A stretch of DNA of 48,327 bases from Acanthaster planci. Its lineage: Eukaryota; Echinodermata; Asteroidea; Valvatida; Acanthasteridae. The notes under the pieces were generated by a model. That model was not told the DNA's origin, made no database searches, and was given only the letters and a program-made list of their open reading frames with translations. A program made the position numbers and the translations under genes. The stretch is taken from contig NW_019091369.1 in the NCBI RefSeq assembly GCF_001949145.1, positions 3,709,578 through 3,757,904 on the forward strand, given 5' to 3'. Shown piece after piece: positions 10,181 to 21,900 of the stretch. Numbering within the stretch: position 1 is the stretch's first letter; the number at the start of each line of letters is the position of its first letter.

Positions 10181-13100
10181 GCAAGTATTCACATTATTGT
10201 AATTTGAATGTGGTGCTGGGTTGTTTGTTTTTAACATGTATGACACTTGTTTTTTTAACTTTCATGACGCCTTGGACACGTTGAAGTGGGAAAAAGTTTG
10301 GGGCGGAGTTTAAAAAAATGATTGGTAGGCCTACTTTGGTAGGCACTACTGAATACTAGGCCTTGGCCTACCACTTTTTTTCATAGAGCAAGGAACAGAT
10401 GATTTTTTTTAAAAGAGGAGAGGCACTGTTGTCATGCACAGCAAATTTCGAATTTCTAATTGTAACTCTTTTGATGTTTGTTGAACCTGGCATGCCTGGC
10501 CCACGTAATGGCAAAAATGCTTCAAGTGTCCATCATACTCATGATTGATCATGACGTGTATATTTATGTTGTAGAGGAAGGAATACATAAGGCACGATAG
10601 GCCTACATGTACCACGTCTGTGACTGTTTATGTGACATGACAAAATAAGAGTAAAGTCGCATCCCACTCTTTCCTATTTTGAGGGTTCAAAGCATGGTTG
10701 AAAGTCATATTGAACTTGAAGTGGAGGTCAGTTTTGAGGTTTTGTAATATTTTGAAAGAGTATTCCATCTCCTTTTTAATTCCAAATATTTCACAGAATT
10801 ATATATTTTAAGATGTCATTTTCCTTATCGTGCTACCTACCTGCCCACTGTGAAGCCTGGTTAGTTTTCCCAGTAAATGATAAACGAGGGACCTGGTCAT
10901 TACATAGTCATGGACATTAGTTTTTTTAATTCTTCAAATTCCAGGAAGCAGGCCTAATTTGCTAACACTTGAGGAAAATGACTTCGTTAATTTTTGTTTA
11001 TGAGATTAAGCAGCAGGAGTATCTCTCAATCTTTTTGGCTTCATTTCTTGAATTGTGATCTAAACCACCATGCTTATTCTTCTCTTCATTCAGTTTTCTC
11101 TTCATTATTTCCCACCCAAGGTTCCAGTCCCTGAGCCAGCTGATGGTCAAGTATTAATCCAAGTCAGAGCTTGTGGCTTGTCACCTGTAAGACTTGATGT
11201 CATTCGGGAGTTACAGCTGGACACACAATGTCTGCCAATCGGTAGAGAAGTTGCAGGAGTGGTCACCAAAAGTGAGGGAGCTGTTGAAGCCTGTTGTGTC
11301 TGATTCCATTAACCCAGATAGTCTTGAATCCTTGAATAGTTGGAGCATTCAGGATTTGTAGGAATTAAAAGTTCAGTTTGGCTCACCCCCCAAAATGAAA
11401 ATTATCAAAAGTCAAATTACAAAGTGCAAATGCATATACCATGAAAAGAGTAAAGGCAGAATGTTCCTGAACATTGAAAGTTTTGATGCTGATAGGTCAG
11501 TTGGTTCGTTATGACATTCATGGTAGAAACAGGTTGTGTTCTCAGGTTGGCCATGTTTGTTGAATGCTGGAGAAGGCTTTCCCATGACATAGCTTCACAG
11601 CTGTTTTCAACTGGAACAGGAAACAATTTCAATTTAAACAGGTTGGATTTACACTTGAACTTTCCAAGCATTCTGAAATTTTAGCCACAGACCCAAATTT
11701 ACTTCTTACACTTGTCAGACATAAATGTGTTGATTTATTTCAAATCTATGTATATTTCAATGTTCAGTCGCTTTGACAGTTTTCTAAATTGAAAGTTAAG
11801 AAAGAATGCATTCACAAATTCTCATTGACTGACAGAGGGGTGAAGCACATCTGCATGCCCTGAGGTTCTGTGAATGACCGCAAGAGGGCGCTATTTCCTG
11901 AAGCAGGAGGCTGACTGATGAAAGAAAAATCATGCTGTTATGACCTCAGTAATTTGAAGTGTGGTGCATGTAACCGCTGGCTTTGTGAATTTGAGGCATG
12001 TTTGTCACGGTTGTTTTATAGTTGGCGGAGGGGTGACAAGATGCAAAGTTGGAGATGAAGTTGCTGGTGTGCTTCCGGTGGACAGCATTTGCTCTGGATG
12101 TGCAGAGTATTGCGTGGCTAGCGATCATGACATAGGTAGTCTGAACCATCTGAGAAATATGAACTGGTTTATTTTTAATCAATTAATGACTGGTCAATTT
12201 ACTCACTGTTTAGATATTTGTCTGTTCCTTCAGAATTCAGAATACCTGCACAGCAATACCAGAGTTAGGTTCTGTTAAATGCACATCATTGGTCTGGCAC
12301 CAAGACACAATTCTGGGAGTACTCTTTTGCATTCAAAGAAATTCAAAATCACCAGGCTGTCATAGACCTGTGAATTGCATCACTTGACCTTTGGCCTCTC
12401 TTTAGTGATCAAGCCAATGCGAGTGAGTTTCCATGATGCAGCAGCAGGTATAGGAGATGCAGTGAGAGCGTTCACAGTCCTGCATTACCTGGCCAGAGTA
12501 TGTGCTGGGGACACAGTGCTAGTCATCAATGGAGCCAGGGTGAGTCGACCTTTGACCTCTACTCTTGATTGGTCGGACATTTTTATTCTATTGAACCATT
12601 GATCAGTTCGGGGTCATGCAGTACGAGAGTTGTCAGCGTTGTTCCTGAACTCTTTCAGTATCTCTCTGGTTTGTTTTCCAGTCAAGTGGAACAATCACTA
12701 TCCAACTAGCCCAGCATTGGGGAGCCAAGGTGTTGGCCACTGCCTCCTCAAAGGAAGAAAGCATCTTCCTAGAAAGTTTCAAGCCTGAACTTGGTAAGAT
12801 TCACAAACAGTTATTTGAGATACATGACCACCAAATTAAACTTGGGTAGTCAAAAGAGTGTATAAGTAGTCGGCATTCCTGGTCAACATTGTAGCATACA
12901 GATTTCACAAAATGTTAGAAATGCCAAACCAATGCTCTGGTGTAAAATGGAAAGTTAGAGACACAACATATCTACTGTCAACTTGGTTTCCGGTTTGTAG
13001 GTTATTTTGTATAGTTGGCAGTAGCTATGATCTAGTAGACAGAGGATTATGGGTTCCATTTCTGCCTGTGAGCTTTCAAAAATACCGAGCCTATCGTGCT

Positions 13101-15002
13101 ACATCTAACCCTGTCCTTGATGTAGAACAGTAAACCTCTGTACTGATGACGCCACACTGTGTTTTAGTGTGTGAATTCCTATGGTGCTCAATGGACCATT
13201 GACCCCCACTCGCTCCATAAGAAAGCACGTCAGCAGCACATAAGCCTATCCCATCCCAGAGCTCCTTGATGGAGACAGTTTCACATGTAGTGTTGATTCT
13301 TTCCTCTCAGCCCAAGTGATAGAGACGGACCAAAGCAAGAAGTACGCTCTGATCCAGCAGTGTATCGAAGAGACAGGTGGGCTAGGTGTGGACTGCATCA
13401 TTGACGATGGAGGTAATGAGTCATTGTTGCTGGGTAGGTTGTGGAGATGACAGTGGTGATGGCAATGACTATGACTGAGTGACAGGTGGGTCAATGATAG
13501 TAAACAGTAAGGGTAGCCTAGACAGTGAATGCATACCATACACCTGTTATCTTACTGAAAAACACAAGTGGCAATCCCCAGTGACAGTGACACCAAACAA
13601 TGTCAATGGCAGCTAATTTTCATCAGATTCGTTTATTGCAGTTTCACAATCTTTCTTCTAGTGAGTATGTTTCCCAAAGATGAGGAGGACCCTGCACTCA
13701 GTCCAAGGAAGCAGAAGAAATTACGCACCCTCCCTACCAAACATGAGGTCATCTCAGCCCTAGGGGTAGGGGGTAGATGGGTCACATCACAGACTGATCT
13801 ACAGGTAATATGAGAGGTCATCATAGCTGAATTGCCTCAAACATGAGGTCATCTCAGCCCTAGGGGTAGGTGGGTCACATCACAGACCGATCTATAGGTA
13901 ATATGACAGGTCATCATAGCTGACTTGCCTCAAACATGAGGTCATCTCAGCCCTAGGGGTAGGTGGGTCACATCACAGACCGATCTATAGGTAATATGAC
14001 AGGTCATCATAGCTGACTTGCCTCAAACATGAGGTCATCTCAGCCGTAGGGGTAGGCAGGTCACATCACAGACTGATCTATAGGTAAGAGGACAGATTAT
14101 GACAGTTGAGTTGGGTGGTGGTCACCAGCCCTGTTAAACATGAGGTCAACTCAGCCCAAGGGGTAGGGGTAGATGGGTCATTCAAGCCAAACTTGAGTAT
14201 GACTGACAACCATATTTCAATCGCAATATAAATTGAGCCTCCAATTCCAATTTCACTTATAGATTGATCCTCCTGATTCTCAGCTACTTCACATGAGGTG
14301 TGCCAGTGTGTCTTACCTCAACGAAGCTGTCTGGAACCTCTCCTGTGGTCAGTTGGGACGTTATCTTCGTATCCTTGACAACCAATTTTAAGATGCTAGA
14401 TTTTTGTTGTCAGTGTTTTTCTTTTACCCTTTTGTGGGCCTAATTAGTTTCTGCTGTATCGTGTAGTTGGATCATTTTGTATTTCCTTAACATGATGAAA
14501 TTCAGACATTCTTCAAAGTGCTATTGATAAACTTGCAGATGGGGTTCTAAGGTGAGATGCACCTCAAGTAGAATTGAAATAGTGCTCCATAATTTGATGA
14601 GGCTCAGTCAGAATGATAACCTTTTTGCAAGCTGGATGGAATTTCAGGCTATTCATGGTGAAAGACAGCAATAAGTGGAAAGGTTTTCAGTAGCACCAGG
14701 CATATGAATAAATCTCTTATGAGTATGTGTGGTTCTGAAATGAAGCGGGAGTATACTCTTCTTGCAAGCTGTTCTACATCTGTGGAGGGAAGTGACTAGT
14801 ATTAGTCATCATCCATCGTTCTGTTTGAGTCATGACTGTCACATGACTTCCTCCTGGATATGATTCTCAACTTCCTTCTCTTCCATCTTACAGACCAAAC
14901 ATTGCCAGCTGCATCAGCTTGGATGAGGCGTGCCAGGCCTATAGTAAACTCCCTTCACAGACGATTGGCAAGACTGTTGTGGAAATAAGCCACTGTCCTT
15001 GA
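10115..15002 (+). CDS. CRYZL1: CRYZL1-like quinone oxidoreductase (zinc-less MDR family), complete
   Basis: Ten exons join in phase: 10115-10180, 11121-11271, 12022-12135, 12406-12539, 12682-12793, 13311-13412, 13662-13804, 14263-14368, 14506-14551 and 14894-15002. The product is 360 residues; the vertebrate protein is about 349. Recognisable blocks in order are IGREVAGVV, GDEVAGVLPVDS, AAGIGDAVRAFTVLHYL, the cofactor-fold segment GTITIQLAQHWGAKVLATAS, EETGGLGVD, LGVGGRWVTS, DPPDSQLL and WNLS. These follow crystallin-zeta-like 1 throughout. The family has a medium-chain reductase fold without catalytic zinc; substrate is unknown. The usual Gly-rich cofactor loop is replaced by GARSSGT, as in vertebrate CRYZL1 (GASAFGT), so cofactor binding may be altered. 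The gene is divergent from ITSN and convergent with ZC3H12. Exon 1 is the least certain part. Confidence 0.92.
11121..11271 (+). other. CRYZL1: CRYZL1 exon 2
   Basis: Acceptor CACCCAAG, donor GTGAGG, phase 0 to phase 1. It encodes the GroES-like start: VLIQVRACGLSPVRLD and GREVAGVV. Confidence 0.9.
12022..12135 (+). other. CRYZL1: CRYZL1 exon 3
   Basis: Acceptor TTTTATAG, donor GTAGTC. It encodes GGGVTRCKVGDEVAGVL and a Cys-containing segment ending SDHDI; phase 1 at both ends. Confidence 0.9.
12406..12539 (+). other. CRYZL1: CRYZL1 exon 4
   Basis: Acceptor CTCTTTAG, donor GTGAGT. It encodes AAAGIGDAVRAFTVLHYLAR and DTVLVINGAR, the strand before the cofactor loop; ends in phase 0. Confidence 0.92.
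12682..12793 (+). other. CRYZL1: CRYZL1 exon 5
   Basis: Acceptor GTTTTCCAG, donor GTAAGA. It encodes SSGTITIQLAQHWGAKVLAT, the alpha-beta unit of the nucleotide-binding fold. Confidence 0.93.
13311..13412 (+). other. CRYZL1: CRYZL1 exon 6
   Basis: Acceptor CCTCTCAG, donor GTAATG. It encodes QVIETDQSKKYALIQQCIEE and TGGLGVDCIID, matching the family's EETGGLGVD block. Confidence 0.93.
13662..13804 (+). other. CRYZL1: CRYZL1 exon 7 (its 3' end is repeated downstream)
   Basis: Acceptor TTCTTCTAG, donor CAG/GTAATA. It encodes the KDEEDPALSP segment and KHEVISALGVGGRWVTSQTD. The last 67 nt, the donor and about 30 nt of the intron start are copied several times just downstream. Confidence 0.9.
13738..14180 (+). 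repeat. Tandem array of CRYZL1 exon-7 end plus splice donor, four to five copies
   Basis: Units start at 13738, 13838, 13931, 14024 and, diverged and incomplete, 14135. Spacings are 100, 93, 93 and 111 bp. Each of the first four holds ACATGAGGTCATCTCAGCC, the end of the exon and a GTAA donor. Copies 2 and 3 lack 7 nt relative to the real exon, which would shift the reading frame. Only copy 1 belongs to the coding exon. Confidence 0.93.
14263..14368 (+). other. CRYZL1: CRYZL1 exon 8
   Basis: Acceptor CACTTATAG, donor GTATCC. It encodes IDPPDSQLLHMRCASVSYLN and EAVWNLSCGQLGRYL. Reading through the donor gives a stop after about nine codons, so the donor is needed. Confidence 0.9.
14506..14551 (+). 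other. CRYZL1: CRYZL1 exon 9 (46-nt microexon)
   Basis: Acceptor AAATTCAG, donor GTGAGA. It encodes ILQSAIDKLADGVL between two split codons. It matches the ILKDVMEKLSTGVF segment of the vertebrate protein and restores the phase between exons 8 and 10. Confidence 0.88.
14894..15002 (+). other. CRYZL1: CRYZL1 exon 10 with stop codon
   Basis: Acceptor TCTTACAG. It encodes PNIASCISLDEACQAYSK through VVEISHCP and TGA at 15000-15002. The end resembles the vertebrate C-terminus, where SMEAVQ aligns with SLDEACQ. Confidence 0.88.
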
Positions 15003-15288
15003 TAACATCTGACAGCTGTTGCAGTCCACCGAGAGAGATATATCGCCAAGTGAAGCTGCACTTCAAAATCATTCAGAAATAATGCATACGGTGATGGTTT
15101 TTAGCTGTCAGAATGTTCAAGCATGCAACTTGGACTTCGACAAAAACAAGGAAATTCCAATCTTTACAAGACTTTGTAGTGCTTTTCAAGTTTCAATGGC
15201 ATGAGTGTGAAGCGAAACAAGGAAATCAGCTGATCCAAGGGAAAGTTGCAAGCCTGAATGTACCTGTCCAGTAGAATTTGGCTCCTCA

Positions 15289-15294
15289 AATAAA
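15289..15294 (+). terminator. Candidate CRYZL1 polyadenylation signal
   Basis: AATAAA lies 287 nt after the CRYZL1 stop and is the first plus-strand canonical signal seen there. No cleavage data are available. Confidence 0.4.
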
Positions 15295-18200
15295 AAAATT
15301 GTGCAAAGTGCAAATGCAGCTCTTCAAAATAGGAATAGGCAGCTAGGTCTCGGGACAGGTTGATGTATAAACATTCACCCTCCAGGAAATCCTAGAACCT
15401 TGTTGGGCTTGATATGGTTTAAGTTACTTGCTGTTTCTGGATTATACATGGAAAGAGAACCCCTCCCCCAACAGAAGAAAAGTCACTCAGTACATTGTCA
15501 TTTTGTTTTATTTCCTTGGTTAGTTTTTGTAATGAAAACAATAAATTTTGGCAGTATGTCATGCACAAAGATATTACAATGGTCTTTATTAAATGTACAT
15601 TTAACAAAACCGTGAAAATTCAACAAAAAAATGAAACTAGTGATACACTTGGTCTCTAGAAGGTGGCAAAACATCAAGTATTTACAAAAAATGCAGTTAC
15701 AACGTAAAATGAGCACAACTGTACAGACATGCTATCAATTACACACACCTAACATGCACAGATATTAAATTAATTCTAGCATCAACGTACAAACTTTGCA
15801 ATTAAAAATACTTCTGAATTTTCACGAACTAATAACTAGGAACCCTATTGTTAGCACAGCCAACAAATATACAGGGTGTTGAAGAAAAGTAGACATATGT
15901 CCTTACTATAATTTTAGCAGTTTTTTCCTTAAACATGCTCCGTTTTAATATACATTGATGCAGTAATATACTGTACATTCCTGATCACACTCAACGACTC
16001 TTGGCCTTGAATAAAAAGGCAACACTGGAGGACACGGCTCTTACAAGAGATCATTGTGATTCCTGCAGACATCTCTAAGAAAGAGAAACGTTTCTTAAAT
16101 ATGAAATGGCCAGGCCCAAGAATGGACAATAAACTGAGTTGCTATGTGGGGGTGGGGACTGACAAGTGTTCCTCCCCCCTCTCCCCATGCCAATGTTCTG
16201 GGCCCAGAGAGAGCATTTCAGGATTCTACAAACAGCAAAATTGTACACTGTGTCAAGTGATTTCTATCAGCTTCTGGTCTGCACCAAGAACTCTGAACAA
16301 GTGCTGGTTCTAGATTTCATAGATGAACAATGATTAATTAGAATTGTTCAGACATTTGGTGACTAACATACTGCTCCTTTTTACCAGGTCTGAGTATGTG
16401 CATGTTGTACTGAGCGTGTGTGCATAGTTCTGAGCATGCACAATACCTTGAGTAAGGACCAGTGTGTTTGCTGCCACCAGTGTCTCAAAGTCTCTCATTG
16501 GTGTTAACTTCTGTATTTTCAAATACAAACTTGTGAACCCATTGTAAAAAACAGAGATGAGATTGAGACAGTGGTACACATGGAAATCTCATTACGTGTA
16601 CATCATCGTTATCTGATATGCAATACTTATTCATATACAACGAAAAACTTGGTTTTTCCCAAACTTGCCAATCATTCCGTGGAATTTCAATGTGCTTTGA
16701 TTTCCAAAAAAAAATTTGTAATTCACTTGTTTGCCACTGCACCGAGACAAAGGAAAATGGGATTTCCTTCCTACACTTCAAAATGGATTGGACCAGATTT
16801 CCTCAGATGCTTGTAAATGTGAGCAATCCTGAACTATAACCTTGAACTATCTCCTTTTCATTTCTTAATGAAGTGATCTTGCATACAAACATTTGTATTT
16901 GATAATCATATATTATGATTTGTGTAAGCACTCGAAAATTGCTGACCATTTGATCAGAGCAAATCCTATGCTACGACCCAGGAAGTTTCTGTAGTCATGC
17001 AAACAAACTGCCATTTCATTTGCTACTGTAGGTGAAGGGACTGTGCTCTAAGTGCATGACTGCTTCATTCTTGCTGAATTGTGTCCCCATTCCAATTTTT
17101 TTATTGAACCAAAATGAACTTTAATAACTGAATCAGATCAGCAAATGGCTTCCTTGCAAAGCTCAAATCATTTTGAAATTAATTCCAACTGTTCCTTGAA
17201 CTTTACGTGACCTAGAAAGTAATGCAGCCTGCGTCCAACAAACAAGGGGATCCACCCTGAAAATTTCAACAAAGCCATCACTTATTTCCTTGTACTGCAT
17301 GTCCCAGAACTTTCATTTTCATTTGTATTGGAACAAGTCTCTGTGAAAGTGATGAAAAATGAGGGAAAAATTTTGAGGATTGTTGAGGTTATTTTAAAGA
17401 AAGTTCAAGGGAACATAAACTGCATTGTTTTACAACTGGTTGCAACGTACATGCGATGATAGAACCAGGAAATAAAAGCTTTTCTTGATAATATCCGCCG
17501 TTCATGACTCCTTCTTCCTGTACCGGCTCACCAGTTCTCCTGTGCAGTTTAAAACACTGACCATATGGGTTTGGTTACGGATGATGATTAAAATTCCGGT
17601 CCAGAAATCCCATTCCGTATTAAATGGAACGGTGGCCAAATTTGACAAAGAAAAGTGCCTAAAACCACCTTGCATCTTAATTTAGCTCCGACTCTTTTTT
17701 TTCCCCCTGTGGTCGTGCTGTTTTTGATAACCTGAAAGTGGAAGCTACAATGTAGGCTGGTGACAGGCAGAGACCAGACTTCCTGTTATATGATCTGTGA
17801 ATAGGATAGAAATCACCAATGCTACGGATGTGGTGTCACAGTGTGGACTCGCAAAAAAAAACAAGACAAACAGCATGTCTTTGGATACAACCTGTGCATA
17901 CTCACTTAGTTTCCTGTTCTAAGTCCCACGCTGCATTTTAGGGTTTCGGGTGCTAGACTTTTCAGTCATTTTGGCCAAAAATACAGGCGAGGAGGATGTA
18001 AAACATTGAACTAGGAACAATCTACGTTCTTAAGAAAGCATGTCTAAAATTTAATGGCAGCTTACATTGTAATTGGCACAACCAGCACTAAGCTTTGATT
18101 GTCAGGGCAGTGTTGTCTTGAAGGAACTTAAGTAGAAATACACTACAGATCTTTTCTTTTTTTTTCTCCTGGATGCACTGAAGTAATATGTGATAAATCA

Positions 18201-18498
18201 CGAGGTTTTACTTGATGAATCAGTGTGGCTACTGTCCAGTCATTATGGCCAGTGGACACACTTCGGTTACTAAACTTACGGCTACTGATAATGGGTAGCT
18301 CTAGCTTAGAAGCCACAACCTTCTTTATAAATGACAGCCACTAACAATGGTCACAAATAGGCTCCCAGTTGTGATAACAACTTTTACTTTTGGCAAGTTG
18401 GCCAGTAACACTCAAGATATCAGGGTCAACAGTCGTGTTCCCTGAAGGTACTGAGCTTAAATGGCCAGTTGAAATGGCCTAAAGGTGCAGTGAGTTGT
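15295..18498 (-). other. Tail-to-tail interval: probable long 3' UTR of ZC3H12
   Basis: No convincing gene is seen in either direction; only short chance frames occur. Minus-strand AATAAA signals at 17100-17105 and 15585-15590 are candidate ends for ZC3H12, giving 3' UTRs of about 1.4 or 2.9 kb. Which one is used cannot be told from sequence. Confidence 0.4.
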
Positions 18499-18906
18499 TT
18501 AAGTGTTGGTGTTCATGTACATGATCAGATTACTGGGATTAGTTTCATGCGGATGTCTTTGCATGACTGCTTTGACCTGGTCCACGCCAAACCGGCTGGC
18601 CAGGTTGTTGAAAATATACTTGCGCTGTTCCTCAAACGACTTAACTGGCTCCGAGTTCCTGTGAGGCGGCACATTTTCTGATGTGGATCTGCTACTGCTG
18701 CCGGTGTGCCATGCACTTGCCATCGGCACTGGACCTGGGCTTGGGTAGTACGGCTGGGGAGTCAGTTCGTTCTGTGGGTGGTACCTTGGGGGTGAGGTGT
18801 GGTGGGCAGGCGGATACATCATCTGATCTGAGCCGATGCCACTTTGCAATGAACGCTGGGCAGCATAGATGTCACTGCTGTGATAGGTCATGGGTTGACT
18901 GGTACC
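18499..18906 (-). other. ZC3H12: ZC3H12 exon 7: C-terminal helical domain and stop
   Basis: Acceptor TTGCACAG. After a Pro/Tyr-rich run it encodes [20 protein letters not shown] and [13 protein letters not shown]. This resembles the Regnase C-terminal helices (KLCGVFPPHLVEAVMGRFP). Stop at 18499-18501. Confidence 0.9.
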
Positions 18907-21900
18907 CTGTGCAACAAATGCAACCAAACTCATTTTAATTTCACACATTCACTCCAAAAGGAAAGGACAGTAAATGAATGGGCAACTCTTTAAAACCTGT
19001 TACATTTATGAAAGTTGTACTTTCGTTGAGCTCAACCAATGGGAACTACTTTAAATATAAATTCATAAATACCTCAGACAGTCTCTCTATTTAATAACAT
19101 GAAACTTGACCATGTATTAACATTTGATAATGCCCGCTGCGAAGAGATAATGCCCGCTGAGTAAATCACACACTGGCACCTGGATACGAGACAGTTAATT
19201 GATTCTGATTGGCCAAGAGTCTGTGTACACATGACTTGCCACGCACGCCAAGTCCATACAAGGAAATTCTACCGGACAACTTGTAAAAAGAACATACCAT
19301 AAAATAGACGGGGGTGTTCAGGAAAATGAAAGTAAACTTCTAGAACAAGATTGTTGGAAATCCATCATATATTGACTTCTTTCGACTGGCTGACGAAAAT
19401 GGTATTTATGAATGGAAATAACTATGTGCTTGGCCAGTTTTAAATGCAAATTTAAGACCGGCCAAGCACGTATTTATTCCATTATTCAGAGTAGCATAAA
19501 AGAGAATCAAGGGTTTCTAAACACAATGAAACTAAATCTGACTTTGAACTTCTCACAACTAAACTCTTTAAAAAAACCTAAACAACAATTGGCAATTGTA
19601 GGTTTCTAGACAAACCTGACTGACATCTCCATGGTGGTTGTTAGGAAGAGGTTGAGGGAGCCCTGGTAATGGTTCTCCACTGTGATATTGCCGTGGTGAC
19701 TGCCTGTATCCATAGTTCGGTTGTGGTTCTCTTGATAACTGCATTCCACTGCAACAACAAATTGTACAAATTTACTTGATTTTTAGATGTTTAAATTTCT
19801 TTTCAGATCAGACTGTGGTACTGGTCACTCTGAGGCTGGTATTTCTTTGTTAGAAAAAACCATGATAGTTTCAAGAAATCATAAATGTGTGATGCAATTT
19901 TATTTTGAAAAACTCTGCAAAATTTCTTTAAGAAATGGTGATATCTTACCTGGAATCCTGGAGCTTCAAACACTGAAAGTCTGACACCAGGTCATTGTGT
20001 GATGGCCTCCTCTCAAAACCCATTCCAGAGGGAGTGTGACTCAATGATTCACCAGATCCATACATGAGTTGAGGCATGGACATTCTCTTAGCAATGAGGG
20101 ATTCCTCTCTCTGGGGATACCCCCTCTCTATTGGACTTGGGGAAGGGTATCTTTGCAGTGGCATTGTGAAAATGTCCCGTTGGGTTTTTCTATCTGTTTG
20201 CTGACAGAAAGCCTGCTGAGGTGCAGTGTGGCTTGCTCGTCCAAATGGGGGACTTTTCAAAGATTGCAATGACACCTGACTATGAAGCTGGGCTACTCCT
20301 GCACTCTGCTGATACTGTTGCAAGTCTGGTGTCCCGAATGTCTCATCTGTGGCTATTGAGTATGGTGAGTGGGATGGGACTTCTACTGTCTGGAAATGAT
20401 GCGGGGAACCAGGCGAACCAGAGTTAGTTTGCAAGGCACTTGACTCGGAGGCATTTCGTCCACCCCTTTTAGGGCTTAACTGTTGGGTACTAGGACCGGG
20501 GAGGGGAGTTGTGTGCCATTCAGGCATTGGGGAGGTCTCCCTCTGTGATGGATAGCCAGGAATGGGTGCAGATGCAACGGAGGAAAACCTTGGGCTACCA
20601 CTACGGTCAGAGCTTAACTTGGCCTTCTCCTTGCGGTTCTTGTCCCGTTCTTTCAGAGTCTCGCTGATGGATTTCATTGGACGGTTGGGCCGGTCGGCAT
20701 GGTAATATTTGCACTTGTTGCCATAGGTGCATTTCTTTCCATAGGGGCAGGCCTGGGGCAGGTGGTCTGGCATTGTGGGCTTCATACGCAGGAAGTTGTC
20801 CAGGCTCGGACCACGTCTACCGAGTGGGTCATCTGGAGGCATGAATCTACAATGAAAAGTGAGACCCAAAGTTGGATTTAGTGTACAGCAGTGATGTCTA
20901 TCAGCTTACATGATTAATCTCATCCGGCAGTTGGTACAGCTAACAATTTTTACTATTCTCTGAAGTTTAATACAAAATTAGAAAGTTCCTATTTGTTGAA
21001 GGAATGAGAAAACCTACACCAAACAGCTCTAACAGACAGGAAACAGACGTTCAGAACAGAATTATGTATGACTGAACACATATTTTAATCAAAAGGTCAG
21101 AAATTCTTGGGGACTGCTTTAAACCTTTTCACTTCAAGTGTAGGGAAACAAAGGTCTCTGAAATCAAACGTCGGCCAACAAAATTATTTCAGCATTAAAT
21201 AAGTAGAAGGCAACACTAGATGATTTTCTTTGCCTTTGCATAGAATTCTGCCACAAACTGTAGCTGGGTATGCACAATAGCACTAAACACGCTTTGAAAG
21301 GTCAAGAACTTTTATTTCACTGAATTGATTTTCCAGAGTAAAAATTCACATCAACAAGGAAGTGTTTCTGGATAAATACACCAACGTGGAATTCTCCATG
21401 CATGAAGAGAAAAGCGGTTTAAAGTGTCCAACTCATGGGAATATTCTTTCAAAATAAAGAACTGTATCTTCTTTATCTCTTCTATCTTCTACGTTGCCAA
21501 CATACAAATTCTTCAATCTTCTTAATCTTTTTACTGTCGATATTTGTGAGGTTGCCACTCCCTGCACACCTAATCATTTTTTCCCCTTTCAAACATTCCC
21601 CTTTTTGCTGTTGGGTAACCCAAACCAGGAAGTCCAACTCAAGCAGCATACATGGAAACTGAGGAAACGATGGAACAATGACAGGGCTGAGAGCCAAGTA
21701 TAGTTGTGGACTGATTCACACTAAAAAAAAAAAAAACCCCGCAGGGATTTACCCTCTAGCACTTCCCTCAGGCACACACTACTTTACAAAAAATTCTTTT
21801 TGGCCCAGCACACGGGTAATATCAGCAACCACTGTTTACAGGTCCTCAATCAGAGGCCAACATCCGATTATTTTTGTTCATTTACATGAAGAAATAACAG

